This document shows, piece after piece, positions 36,034 to 45,058 of a DNA stretch of 64,000 nt. How positions within the stretch are numbered: the first letter of the stretch is position 1; every line of letters starts with the position of its first letter. The translations under genes and the position numbers were made by a program. The notes beneath the pieces are model-generated. The model did no database searches. It was not told the DNA's origin and saw only the letters and a program-made list of their open reading frames with translations. Source of the DNA: Kiloniella litopenaei (GTDB taxonomy: Bacteria > Pseudomonadota > Alphaproteobacteria > Kiloniellales > Kiloniellaceae); contig NZ_LANI01000025.1 in the NCBI RefSeq assembly GCF_000982415.1, forward strand, positions 1 through 64,000, in the 5' to 3' direction.

Positions 36034-37375
36034 ATTTCCATACCTCCACTATTTGTTCTAATTCACTGGGCTTAAATTTATAGAATCTTATTTTTTCAAA
36101 TCCTTCTATGAAAGATTGCTTAAAAATCGTTGATTTTAAATATTTAGACTGAAGCACTGAAGTCTTAGATTTGAGATGATCATCAAGTTCCTTTAAATCC
36201 TGAATTCCTTTTTTACAAATAAGAGGATTGGAGAAATATATCCCTGAAACTACATTTTTTTTGTTGTTTACAAGGCGGGTATTCGCAGCAAGAAATTTCA
36301 ATCGATTAACTAGTAATTTTCGGGATTGTCGTTCTGAATTTTTTCGACTGTATAAATAATCACTAAAAGCTAAATTAATTCTAGTTTTGTATCGAGTTTT
36401 CTTCTTCTCACTTAACCCAATGGACACATTTCCTGCATCAACCTGAATTTTATACCCAAGATATTCAAAAAAAAATTCATTTGATGGATGCGATCTAATT
36501 AATCGTGTTTTTGCACTATTATATTCTAATTTAAGCGAAGAAATTTGAGTTTGGAAAAATCGCCCAACGTCAATTGGATTTCCATTAGCTGGTGGACAAA
36601 AAATGAAAATAATATCGTCGACATACCGCGCGTAATAAATGACGCCAGGAAAGCGATAAATCTCCATATCCAACTTTCTCATGTATAGCTCAGATAAATA
36701 AGCACTTAATCCTATACCTCGGGGTATTCCTTTTGGGCTTCCGGATAATTTACCGTATTCATACAGAACCTTTTTTATTATCTTCTTAGTACTAATCGAT
36801 AGATATGGGTCACCATTTATTTTACTTATAAGCTGGTCTCTAGGTATGTTTTCATAAAATCCAACTATGTCTGTTTTTACAATATACTTTGGGAATTTAT
36901 CGCTTAACAATTCACGTAATTGGCAAATTATATGATGGCGATTACTTTGTTTTACCTTATAGATTCTGCGAATATTGTATTGAACTTGCCTTAATGTAAA
37001 ATATGAAACAGCTTTATCTTCTATTGTATAAGCGGCCTTCCCCATTCCAATATCAATTTCTTTTATTTTGATATCGAGATCAGAGTGAAGTGCTTCATCA
37101 GAAATTTTTTCTAGCTCTTCACCAATCTTTGCCTCTCTCTGTTCTTTAAGTTGCCTTAATTCTTCACCTAAAGCTTCAAGATCTTCGATATACTCTTCAG
37201 CTGTAAGTTCATTTTTTTTAGATTTGTGATTTTCATATTCGTTTTTTTTCCTTTGAACCTCTTGAGTAATCTCAAGCAATTCAGGAAAAAACCTTTTCTC
37301 CAAATAGTTACCTTTTCGGTTCTCTATATCGAATATTTTTCGAAAATTCTTTGGTGAAAATGATTGGTCAAGCAT
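36023..37375 (-). CDS. drt3a: First DRT3-type reverse transcriptase (Drt3a/UG3-like)
   Basis: The start is set at ATG 37375 (MLDQSFSPKNFRKIFDIENR), the likely family-like start; in-frame starts up to GTG 37426 would add 17 residues, and none has a strong ribosome site. Numbering below uses the long form. A Lys/Glu-rich coiled-coil region (54-110) precedes the palm. Motif A is KTDIVGFYENI (Asp186), motif B GIPRGIGLSAYLSELY (233-248), motif C YVDD (268-271). Similar two-RT operons are the antiphage DRT3 systems, in which this enzyme copies an RNA template into poly(GT). Strongly AT-rich, like its neighbours, and unlike the flanking genes, which suggests horizontal transfer. Confidence 0.8.
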   Translation of the reverse strand: MLDQSFSPKNFRKIFDIENRKGNYLEKRFFPELLEITQEVQRKKNEYENHKSKKNELTAEEYIEDLEALGEELRQLKEQREAKIGEELEKISDEALHSDLDIKIKEIDIGMGKAAYTIEDKAVSYFTLRQVQYNIRRIYKVKQSNRHHIICQLRELLSDKFPKYIVKTDIVGFYENIPRDQLISKINGDPYLSISTKKIIKKVLYEYGKLSGSPKGIPRGIGLSAYLSELYMRKLDMEIYRFPGVIYYARYVDDIIFIFCPPANGNPIDVGRFFQTQISSLKLEYNSAKTRLIRSHPSNEFFFEYLGYKIQVDAGNVSIGLSEKKKTRYKTRINLAFSDYLYSRKNSERQSRKLLVNRLKFLAANTRLVNNKKNVVSGIYFSNPLICKKGIQDLKELDDHLKSKTSVLQSKYLKSTIFKQSFIEGFEKIRFYKFKPSELEQIVEVWKYVR

Positions 37376-37426
37376 GAGTAACCCTGATCCTGTGCTCACA
37401 CTTAACTGGCAAGAAGTATTCATCAC

Positions 37427-37747
37427 TGTGAAAATTATTGTTCGAGTACAAGGTATCTACGCGACCCCACAAACATTTCTCTGTTACTGCAATATTCTCT
37501 ACCTGCGCCATATGCTGTTAAATTCTTTCTCTTCGATCTATTTTTAAATCGGGCAATATGTCCGCTTTGGGTTGGTTGCGGAAGTTCGGTAATAATTCAA
37601 ACATTATATAAAATTGACTGATGCACAACCTTTGGTGTTATTGCGTTTGTAAATTAATCGGACGTTTTCTTGACGCTGTAGTAGTTTCAAAAGCCCGATA
37701 AGTGCGGTTTGAAGCTCTGATGATTGCAGTTCATTCAAACTAGTTGA
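37427..37747 (-). promoter_or_regulatory. Leader and possible promoter of the drt3 operon
   Basis: This 321 bp region has no gene. On the minus strand a TATAAT box (37603-37608) lies about 180 bases before the drt3a start, with a weak GGTTGT at -35 distance (16 bp). The long leader shows no CA-repeat tract. The island edge is somewhere here before the HxlR gene end at 37748. Confidence 0.3.
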
Positions 37748-38113
37748 TCAACCAGATGTTTCGTTCTCGGAAGTCTCTTTGTTCAACGCATCCAATGGTA
37801 TCTTGGTGCCCTCAATATATTCCAGCCCCCAGGTTGTTACTTCGCGGATAAGGGGGCGAAGTGCCTGTCCCTTTGGGGTGAGGCGATATGCGTAGCGCGG
37901 CGGATTATCCTGATAGGACTTTTTCTCAACAATACCTGACTGTTCGAGGCGCTTGAGACGATCCGCAAGGATGTTGGTGGAAATTTTCTCGGGAGAACTC
38001 AAAAGTTCTTTGTATTGGCTTTTGCCAAAATGCATCAGATCGCGAATGATCAGAAGCGTCCAGCGATCACCCAGGATTTCCAGTGTTTGGGAAATGGGAC
38101 AGCTTGATCGCAT
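37748..38113 (-). CDS. HxlR-family transcriptional regulator
   Basis: The 121 aa winged-helix protein has the HxlR signature: Cys5 in MRSSCPISQ, LEILGDRWTLLIIRDLMHFG, and ISTNILADRLKRLEQSGIV. Such proteins often respond to thiol or aldehyde stress through the early cysteine. It is divergent from the NmrA-like gene at 38314 and probably regulates it. Confidence 0.92.
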   Translation of the reverse strand: MRSSCPISQTLEILGDRWTLLIIRDLMHFGKSQYKELLSSPEKISTNILADRLKRLEQSGIVEKKSYQDNPPRYAYRLTPKGQALRPLIREVTTWGLEYIEGTKIPLDALNKETSENETSG

Positions 38114-38313
38114 TGGTCACCTTCTGGTTGGTTATCTGGTGTGTTGGCAGAGAGAAAATCGCCACATTGATAGTCTATCATTTTATTGGATTCAAAATAA
38201 AAACAATATGCTCAGCAGCCTGTTCCAAAAGAAACCGTCTGCGTCTTTTTGTTTCTTGATTGACCTGAACAAGAAAGAGATAAGGGAGGTCTAATCTAAA
38301 GGGAGTTTTTGGA

Positions 38314-39258
38314 ATGTACCTTGTGGCAGATGCAAGTGGCCCCATTGGACGCGCGGTAACAGAACAGTTGGTCGGACAGGGGCAACTGGTTCGGGTTTTG
38401 ACTGCGGATGCAGCCTGTCGCGATTTGTGGCGTGGCCGCGGGGTTGATGTGAACGAAGGTGATCCCAAACATGCATCCAGTTGGGCAAAGGCGCTTTCCG
38501 GTGTGCAGACACTGATTGCTATCTTGCCGCCTTTTTTGAGTGAAGAAGGTTTGCTTGGGGCGGCGGATGGCTATCGTTCTGCTTTGGTTGAGGCACTTTC
38601 TTCCGGCGGTTCAGATTTTCGGGCTGATCATGCGCAAAAGATAAAAATCGTGCTGTTGTCAGCTATGGGGGCAGAGAAAAAAATTGGCTGGGCCAAAATA
38701 CTTGGACAGTTGGAAAGCGAGCTTAAAAGCTGTTGCAAAAATCTGACGATCATCCGGACGGCTTTTATCATGGAAAATCTGGCGTCTGGTATGGCGATGG
38801 CCAAACACCATTCGGTATTCCCCAGCTTTTTTATTGAAAAGCAAAACTATGCCATGGTGGCACGAAACGATCTTGTCTCCGTTCTGGTTTCAGCAGCCCT
38901 TGATCCGCTTGATGGCTATAGCCTGTTAGAGCTTCACGGGCCGGAAGCTTACAATCTGGACGACATTGTTGAAGCCGGGCGGAATGTTCTCAACAAGCAT
39001 ATTGCATCTCTGTCATTACCCCAGAATGACTGGCTTCAGATTATGATTGATCAGGGGTTGGATGAAAATGCTGCGTTGATGTGGCGCGATTACTACACGC
39101 AGATGAATCTCGGAAACATTACAAGCGATCCAAGCGCAACCCCGATTGCCGGGGAAAGCAAGCTTTCGGATGCTCTTTTTCAGGTCTGGAAGTTGATGCG
39201 ACAAAAAGAGCGTGCGGCAATCGACCCGGAAAAGAAAATATATGAAGGTTTGGTCTAG
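38314..39258 (+). CDS. NmrA-like NAD(P)-binding protein
   Basis: The 314 aa atypical short-chain dehydrogenase starts MYLVADASGPIGRAVTEQL, a variant of the GASGxxG dinucleotide loop in which the first glycine is Ala-Asp. Later stretches (LLSAMGAEK, LTIIRTAFIMENLA) are typical of NmrA/quinone-reductase-like proteins. Members sense or use NAD(P)H; no catalytic Tyr-Lys pair is seen. It faces away from the HxlR gene, a common pairing in redox-responsive units. Confidence 0.82.
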   Translation: MYLVADASGPIGRAVTEQLVGQGQLVRVLTADAACRDLWRGRGVDVNEGDPKHASSWAKALSGVQTLIAILPPFLSEEGLLGAADGYRSALVEALSSGGSDFRADHAQKIKIVLLSAMGAEKKIGWAKILGQLESELKSCCKNLTIIRTAFIMENLASGMAMAKHHSVFPSFFIEKQNYAMVARNDLVSVLVSAALDPLDGYSLLELHGPEAYNLDDIVEAGRNVLNKHIASLSLPQNDWLQIMIDQGLDENAALMWRDYYTQMNLGNITSDPSATPIAGESKLSDALFQVWKLMRQKERAAIDPEKKIYEGLV

Positions 39259-39270
39259 AAAGACCAGAGA

Positions 39271-39306
39271 AAAAAAAATGGTATGCCGATTGGTGGCATA
39301 CCATTT
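39271..39306. terminator. Bidirectional terminator
   Basis: A run of A, then ATGGTATGCC paired with GGCATACCAT over a 7-base loop, then TTTTG. It serves the NmrA-like gene and the convergent ABM-like gene. Confidence 0.85.
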
Positions 39307-39332
39307 TGTAATTTATAGTCGCTAAAAGTTCT

Positions 39333-39650
39333 CTAGCGAGTGAAACTTATGTGGCATGACTCTTGGTGCGGTGCCAAAACATCTATCTTCAAGCTGCTCA
39401 TATCAATAAGGGCGATGAGGTTTTGCAAAGACTGTTTGTTTGCCATCAAGTCGTTTGATTTGTGGGCATCTTCTTTGGTGTCCCAATAGTAAATATCTAT
39501 CCATAGGCCGGCATCATCTTTTAAGAGAGACTGATACCTAAATCCGGGTAGTTTTTCGAGGTCGGGAACCATTGCCTGAACAGCATCGATCATCTGTTGA
39601 TCTGTCACGTTTGGCGCGGATTTCCAGCTCACAATCTCTACAACATACAT
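39333..39650 (-). CDS. ABM-like dimeric alpha/beta-barrel protein
   Basis: The 105 aa protein looks like an antibiotic biosynthesis monooxygenase-type ferredoxin fold: VVEIVSWKSAP, LEKLPGFRYQSLLKD and DIYYWDTKEDAHKSN. Many such proteins are cofactor-free oxygenases or heme-degrading enzymes; no active-site residue decides here. It is divergent from the LysR gene at 39756, which probably regulates it. Confidence 0.7.
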   Translation of the reverse strand: MYVVEIVSWKSAPNVTDQQMIDAVQAMVPDLEKLPGFRYQSLLKDDAGLWIDIYYWDTKEDAHKSNDLMANKQSLQNLIALIDMSSLKIDVLAPHQESCHISFTR

Positions 39651-39755
39651 CGTCTTGTCCTTTTGGCTTTTATGAATGACGGGGCATCATATTGCCTAAA
39701 TAAACAAGAACAATTAGCATAATTGGTAATTGTTTATTCTCATTTTGGAACGAAT

Positions 39756-40652
39756 ATGGATTCCTTTCAACGCGCCTTGATTTTTAAAACGGTCGTGGAA
39801 AACAAGACAATGGCAGCAGCGGCTCGCATTATGAGCGTCAGTCCATCGGTTATCAGCAAGCGGATTACCGAACTGGAAACGGCGATGGGGGTACAGCTGT
39901 TAAGGCGAACTACTCGACGTATTACCTTGACCGAAGCGGGAAGTAATTTTTATCACCGTATGGTTTCTCTGCATGGTCAGTGGCAGACCCTTTTGGATGA
40001 AACACAGGATTTGGGGAAAAGTCCGCGAGGTCGTCTTACCCTTGCGGCACCGTCCCCTTTATTGAACAGAGTTTTGTTGCCCAAGTTGGGAGCATTTTTA
40101 AATCAAAACCCTGATATAGATGTTGAGTTTAAATCTGCTGCGTATGAGACTTTGCCTTTAGCCGGAGTTGATCTTTCGTTGGCGCGGCAGATTGATGACC
40201 TAGATTCCATGGCTTACGTTGGTCAGCGATTGTGTCGCTATTATAACCAGCTTTTTGCCAGTCCGGATTATCTGGCCGCGAGCAAACCTCTGTCTGAAAG
40301 CAATGATTTGCGATCACATGCATGTTTATTGTACGGAGAAAACACAAAGGCGACGACTTGGCATTTTCGATGTGATGATACTCAAGATGCCTCTGTTGAC
40401 GTTTCCGGGCGGATTTCCAGTAATAATACAGAAGCTTTGATTGCCGCAGCTTGTCAGGGGCAGGGCATTGCCTATATCCCGGAATTGATTATCCAGGACG
40501 AAGTTAAAAGGGGTGGCCTTGTTCCGGTATTACCGCATTTAAGAAGTAAAACTTTTGAAATGTGGTTCTATTATCAGAAGCTTGATTTTGTCCCTTTGAA
40601 ACTGCGTGTGTTACTAGATTTTTTGAAGCAACAATGGAAAGACCCAGCATGA
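39756..40652 (+). CDS. LysR-family transcriptional regulator
   Basis: ATG 39756 (MDSFQRALIFKTVVE), preceded by GGAACGA, is chosen over an upstream TTG without a site. The 298 aa protein has the LysR HTH (MAAAARIMSVSPSVISKRI) and the substrate domain beginning SPRGRLTLAAPSPLLNRV, of the CrgA/TsaR-like subgroup. Divergent from the ABM-like gene. Confidence 0.92.
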   Translation: MDSFQRALIFKTVVENKTMAAAARIMSVSPSVISKRITELETAMGVQLLRRTTRRITLTEAGSNFYHRMVSLHGQWQTLLDETQDLGKSPRGRLTLAAPSPLLNRVLLPKLGAFLNQNPDIDVEFKSAAYETLPLAGVDLSLARQIDDLDSMAYVGQRLCRYYNQLFASPDYLAASKPLSESNDLRSHACLLYGENTKATTWHFRCDDTQDASVDVSGRISSNNTEALIAAACQGQGIAYIPELIIQDEVKRGGLVPVLPHLRSKTFEMWFYYQKLDFVPLKLRVLLDFLKQQWKDPA

Positions 40653-40670
40653 TAAAGGCGGCCCAAAGAA

Positions 40671-40700
40671 AAAGGCAGCTCTGGTAGAAGCTGCCTTTGA
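40671..40700. terminator. Terminator between convergent genes
   Basis: AAAGGCAGCT pairs with AGCTGCCTTT over an eight-base loop, flanked by A and T runs. It lies between the LysR gene and acs. Confidence 0.75.
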
Positions 40701-40716
40701 TAAAGCGAAGAATGAT

Positions 40717-42657
40717 TTATTTATTCATTCTGTTTTCAATCAGGTCATCAACGACCGACGGGTCAGCCAAGGTAGAGGTATCCCCCAAGCTGCCATAATC
40801 GTTCTCGGCAATTTTACGCAAAATACGGCGCATGATCTTGCCAGAACGGGTTTTTGGCAGTCCCGGTGCCCATTGCAGCATATCAGGTGTCGCAATCGGA
40901 CCGATTTCTTTTCTGACCCAGGTCACAAGCTCTTTACGCAACTCATCACTAGGTTCTTCACCCGCATTCAGCGTTACATAGGCGTAAATGCCCTGGCCTT
41001 TGATGTCATGCGGATAACCAACCACAGCTGATTCAGCGACTTTAGCATGGGCCACAAGGGCTGATTCAACTTCGGCTGTTCCCATGCGGTGGCCGGAAAC
41101 GTTGATCACATCGTCAACGCGTCCGGTAATCCAGTAATAGCCGTCTTCATCGCGGCGACAGCCGTCCCCGGTGAAATAAAGACCGTCATAGGTCGAGAAA
41201 TAGGTCTGAACAAAGCGTTCGTGATCTCCGTAGAGTGTCCGCATCTGTCCGGGCCAAGAGTCAGAAATGCAAAGGTTGCCTTCGGTCGCGCCTTCCAATG
41301 GTTTCCCGTCGTTATCAACCAATAGCGGCTTCACGCCAAAGAAGGGCCGTGTTGCTGATCCCGGTTTCAGCGGTGTTGCCCCCGGTAAAGGTGTAATCAG
41401 AATACCGCCGGTTTCTGTTTGCCACCAAGTATCAACAATCTGACAGCGACCTTCACCAACAACCTGATGATACCACATCCATGCTTCTGGATTGATCGGC
41501 TCACCAACCGTACCAAGAAGACGGATTGTTGATCTGGATGTTCGTTTAACGGCTTCCAAGCCCTCACGCATCAAGGCACGGATCGCGGTTGGCGCAGTAT
41601 AGAAGATATTAACCTTGTGTTTGTCACAGACTTCCCAGAAGCGCGAAGCTGTTGGGTAGTTTGGAACACCTTCAAAAACAAGTGTTGTTGCACCGTTGGT
41701 CAGTGGGCCGTAAACGATGTAGCTGTGGCCGGTAATCCAGCCGACATCAGCCGTACACCAGTAAATATCGCCGTCATGATAATCAAAGACGTATTTGTGA
41801 GTCATTGATGCATAGACGAGATAGCCGCCAGTTGTATGAAGAACGCCTTTGGGTTTTCCGGTTGAGCCGGATGTAAAAAGAATGAAAAGCGGGTCTTCGG
41901 CCTTCATTTCTTCCGCAGGGCACTCTTTGTCAGCTGCAGCACAGGCTTCATCCCACCAGACGTCGCGTTTGTCGTTCCAGTCGATATCACCACCAGTGCG
42001 TTTAACAACAAAAACGGTATCGACATCAGGACAGGACTCTAGTGCTTTATCGGTATTGGCCTTAAGGGGCACTTTGCGCCCACCGCGCAAACCTTCGTCA
42101 GCGGTGATCACACAGTTGGATTCACAGCCTTGAATTCGACCGGCCAGCGCATCTGGTGAAAAGCCACCAAATACAACGGAATGAACGGCACCAATTCGGG
42201 CACAGGCCAGCATCGCATAAGTGGCTTCGGGGATCATCGGCATGTAGATGGTGACACGATCACCTTTCTTCACGCCGCGGGCTTTCATGGCATTGGCGAA
42301 ACGGCTTACGTTATCGTGAAGCTGTCCATAAGTGATGTACTCATGCTCGCTGGGATCATCACCTTCCCAGATAATTGCCGTGTCATCTTTTTTTGTCGGC
42401 AGGTGGCGATCAATGGCGTTATAGCAAACGTTTGTTGTGCCATCTTCATACCAGCGAATGTGCACATCGCCGGGGCCATAGTTGACATCTTTGACTTTGG
42501 TAAAGGGCTTAAACCAGTGAATGCGTTTACCATGTTCAGCCCAAAATGCTTCGGGATCTTCGATGGATTGCTGGTACATTTCAAGGTAGCGGGGTTCATC
42601 AACCCAGGCATTCTGGGCGAGGTCTTCCGGAACGGGGAAAACAGTGGCGTCCGACAT
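40717..42657 (-). CDS. acs: Acetate-CoA ligase (acetyl-CoA synthetase)
   Basis: Acs turns acetate, ATP and CoA into acetyl-CoA through an acetyl-AMP intermediate. At 646 aa it is full length. Motifs include the P-loop-like [16 protein letters not shown], the WWQTETGG signature, [20 protein letters not shown] and the C-terminal [13 protein letters not shown], whose lysine is the usual acetylation site. It is common in alphaproteobacteria next to EAL/GGDEF and EVE-gpsA blocks. A 293 bp leader gap upstream (42658-42949) shows nothing else I can name. Confidence 0.97.
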   Translation of the reverse strand: MSDATVFPVPEDLAQNAWVDEPRYLEMYQQSIEDPEAFWAEHGKRIHWFKPFTKVKDVNYGPGDVHIRWYEDGTTNVCYNAIDRHLPTKKDDTAIIWEGDDPSEHEYITYGQLHDNVSRFANAMKARGVKKGDRVTIYMPMIPEATYAMLACARIGAVHSVVFGGFSPDALAGRIQGCESNCVITADEGLRGGRKVPLKANTDKALESCPDVDTVFVVKRTGGDIDWNDKRDVWWDEACAAADKECPAEEMKAEDPLFILFTSGSTGKPKGVLHTTGGYLVYASMTHKYVFDYHDGDIYWCTADVGWITGHSYIVYGPLTNGATTLVFEGVPNYPTASRFWEVCDKHKVNIFYTAPTAIRALMREGLEAVKRTSRSTIRLLGTVGEPINPEAWMWYHQVVGEGRCQIVDTWWQTETGGILITPLPGATPLKPGSATRPFFGVKPLLVDNDGKPLEGATEGNLCISDSWPGQMRTLYGDHERFVQTYFSTYDGLYFTGDGCRRDEDGYYWITGRVDDVINVSGHRMGTAEVESALVAHAKVAESAVVGYPHDIKGQGIYAYVTLNAGEEPSDELRKELVTWVRKEIGPIATPDMLQWAPGLPKTRSGKIMRRILRKIAENDYGSLGDTSTLADPSVVDDLIENRMNK

Positions 42658-42949
42658 TTTTCGGTCTCCCTATTATTATTTATTGTTGCGCTGCTTTATT
42701 TTTATCAGCGGTTTTTTGTTCGCAGGGATTATTTACGGAATTTCCTGATTTCTCAAGGGTAATTTGGAAATAATCGATAAGGTGTTGTCCTGTTAATGAA
42801 AATTATGTTGCGATGCAGCAACTGTTGTTGTTCACATCGGCCTTTGTTGTTGGACAGGGGCCAAGCCTGAGTAACAGAAAAAGGATTAAATTAAGTAAGG
42901 GGGGCAGGGAAAACCAAGATTATGATAGCAACAGATTTGAAGGCGGGTT

Positions 42950-44635
42950 TCAGGACCAACTCTCTGTTGTTTCACCACGACGCACAACAGTGCGTGGTTT
43001 ATCGGGTTCTTCAAAAATACTGATATCGTTACAGGGACGGCCGAAATAATAACCTTGTCCGAAATCAACGTTGCAGTTGATCAATAATTTTGTGGTTTCT
43101 TCGTCCTCTACCATCTCGGCTACAGTTTCTGTTTTTAACTTTCGGCACAGATCAGCTATGGCTTTGAGTATGTGAGCCGATGTTTCATCTTCTAGGGCAT
43201 CGCGGACATAGCTACCGTCAATTTTGAGTACATCAACCTGAAACTGACGAAGATATTGGAGAGAGGCCTCACCGACTCCAAAATCATCAAGGCAGACTTT
43301 ATGACCGAGTTTGCGAAGGGTCTGCATTGCTTCATTGGCAATAAGCGGGTCCGGTATTCTTGTTGATTCGGTGATTTCGAATAACAGGGACTCTGGAGAG
43401 TCTTTCAGAGGAGTTAATAATGGTGTGAGCTGATTGATGAAATCAGCATCCCCGATAGAGGCTGCAGACAAGTTTATTGCGATTGATCTATTGAATTGCG
43501 TGCTGGGATTGTTCTGTATCCACTTGATTGCTTTGCGGCAAATCGCGAGGTCAAAACCTTTGATAAGATTCAAATCCTCTGCAGATCTTATAAATTCTTG
43601 TGGTGATCCCGTTTCGTCGTTTATACGCGCCAGAACTTCATAGTGATGAATTGCACGGGTCTTTAAATCTACAATTGGTTGGAAGACAATCATGAAGTCT
43701 TCACCCTCGGTGACCCTGATAATACGCTCTGCTGTTTTTTTGATGCGCGCTAAAATCTCTGGTAACGAATGCGCAAGATCTTCCAAACTAAAGCTTTCAC
43801 TTTGATCGTGGGCAAATTGCTGAATCATAAAGCTTAGCGCCTGGGCTGCGTTGCCACCCGAAATACCGCTATCAGCAAGGGCAATACTGGCCTGTTCAAC
43901 TTTTAGTCCAATTCCCTTAGGGTCAGCCGCTTTGACTTGTTTAGAAATTTCGTCAGTTAATTTGTCAATGTCCAGATCCGGGCGACTGATCAGCCCGTAC
44001 TTACCGTTTCCGAATGATGCTGCCGAATTTGCCTCTGTAGAACTGGCTCGCAAATAGCTGTTGATTGTCTCAGATAACTCTTCTCGGGTATCCTTATCCA
44101 GCTTCTTTGCAAACTCATCGTAGTTTTCCAACTCGATAAATGTGAGTTTATCATCGGGATTGGTTTTTAGATGTTCTGTTGCTGCCTTGCCAAAACTCAC
44201 CCTGTCATGAACAACGGTCCCCCCTGCTTCCCGTTTTGTTTTGGGGGATGTTGCAGATACGACAGTCGGTAGCTTACAAGACAGAAAGTAATGTTTTTCA
44301 AGGTCTTCAACATAATAACCCGTTAGCGAAAGCGGCTGGGATTTTCCTAATTTATTTTTAAAATCAATATTCATGGGGTTGGGTCTGACACCACCAACCA
44401 TGCCGGAAAGAAGGTTCTTTAGCACAGGTTCTTCATGGGGCAGGACAAGGTCGTCAATAGACATGCCGATAAGCTCTTCTACTGCGTGCCCGAAAATGGC
44501 TTGGGTCGCCCCGCTGACAAAAACGATTTCCCGTTTTTCCGAGAGCTCAAGCAACAGATCCGCTCGGCAAAAAGCAAAAGCGAGAAAACGATCCCGTTCC
44601 TGTCGCAAGGAACTTATCAAACTGTCATTGCCCAT
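42950..44635 (-). CDS. PAS-degenerate GGDEF-EAL c-di-GMP phosphodiesterase
   Basis: The 561 aa protein has an N-terminal PAS domain (VSGATQAIFGHAVEELIG), a middle segment with GGDEF-like spacing but no GGDEF motif (about 165-290), and a C-terminal EAL domain. In the EAL domain the signature is EVLAR (Glu, Leu and Arg kept), followed by NLSAASIGD, FEITEST, CLDDFGVGEASLQYL, KIDGSY and VDFGQGYYFGRP. The key acidic residues are present, so it probably hydrolyses c-di-GMP to pGpG, with PAS and the degenerate domain as sensors. No membrane helix is seen. Confidence 0.88.
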   Translation of the reverse strand: MGNDSLISSLRQERDRFLAFAFCRADLLLELSEKREIVFVSGATQAIFGHAVEELIGMSIDDLVLPHEEPVLKNLLSGMVGGVRPNPMNIDFKNKLGKSQPLSLTGYYVEDLEKHYFLSCKLPTVVSATSPKTKREAGGTVVHDRVSFGKAATEHLKTNPDDKLTFIELENYDEFAKKLDKDTREELSETINSYLRASSTEANSAASFGNGKYGLISRPDLDIDKLTDEISKQVKAADPKGIGLKVEQASIALADSGISGGNAAQALSFMIQQFAHDQSESFSLEDLAHSLPEILARIKKTAERIIRVTEGEDFMIVFQPIVDLKTRAIHHYEVLARINDETGSPQEFIRSAEDLNLIKGFDLAICRKAIKWIQNNPSTQFNRSIAINLSAASIGDADFINQLTPLLTPLKDSPESLLFEITESTRIPDPLIANEAMQTLRKLGHKVCLDDFGVGEASLQYLRQFQVDVLKIDGSYVRDALEDETSAHILKAIADLCRKLKTETVAEMVEDEETTKLLINCNVDFGQGYYFGRPCNDISIFEEPDKPRTVVRRGETTESWS

Positions 44636-44861
44636 TTGGCCCCCAGGTTTCGATGACTCTCTTATTTTGAGAGCGCAGTAGTAATTGTTTAGGGTAATGC
44701 CAAGAAGTTAAAGCAAGGTGAAAACAATTTTGCTTCGGGTATAGTTTATATCCTAATGTGAAGAGAAATTATAGCTCGCCTTAGATGTATTATAAAATCT
44801 AAGGCAAGGGATTAATTTGATTCAATTGGTGATTTGAATAACCACGAGTATAGTATTCATT

Positions 44862-45008
44862 ATGAGTTCTGTTAAACGACATCTATTGGCATTGCTCGCT
44901 ATTATAATCTTTTGCTTATTGATTATGATTGTGTTTCCCGGATCTTTAGAGGCTTTTGGTACTAAGTTCTGGGATGCAGCTTTGTGGATTGGTGGCTGTT
45001 TTTCATAG
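44862..45008 (+). CDS. Possible 48-residue single-helix membrane peptide
   Basis: An ATG at 44862 opens a frame of 48 codons with a basic start (MSSVKRH), one hydrophobic stretch (LLALLAIIIFCLLIMIVF) and a polar tail. There is no clear ribosome site. It lies just upstream of, and on the same strand as, the MFS gene. It could be a real small membrane protein or chance. The rest of 44636-44861 is AT-rich and shows nothing else. Confidence 0.35.
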   Translation: MSSVKRHLLALLAIIIFCLLIMIVFPGSLEAFGTKFWDAALWIGGCFS

Positions 45009-45058
45009 GTAATGGTTCAAATTTTTATCTCCCCCCTCAGTTGATAGAGCTAACTTTT

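Noticed and set aside
33916-37426. Group II intron or retron as explanation for the two RT genes
   Set aside because: No maturase X, HNH or zinc domain in either protein, no intron domain V-like sequence seen, and two full RTs in tandem is unlike either class.
32026-37747. Search for tRNA, integrase or attachment repeats at the island borders
   Set aside because: None recognised; the island call rests on base composition and gene content only.
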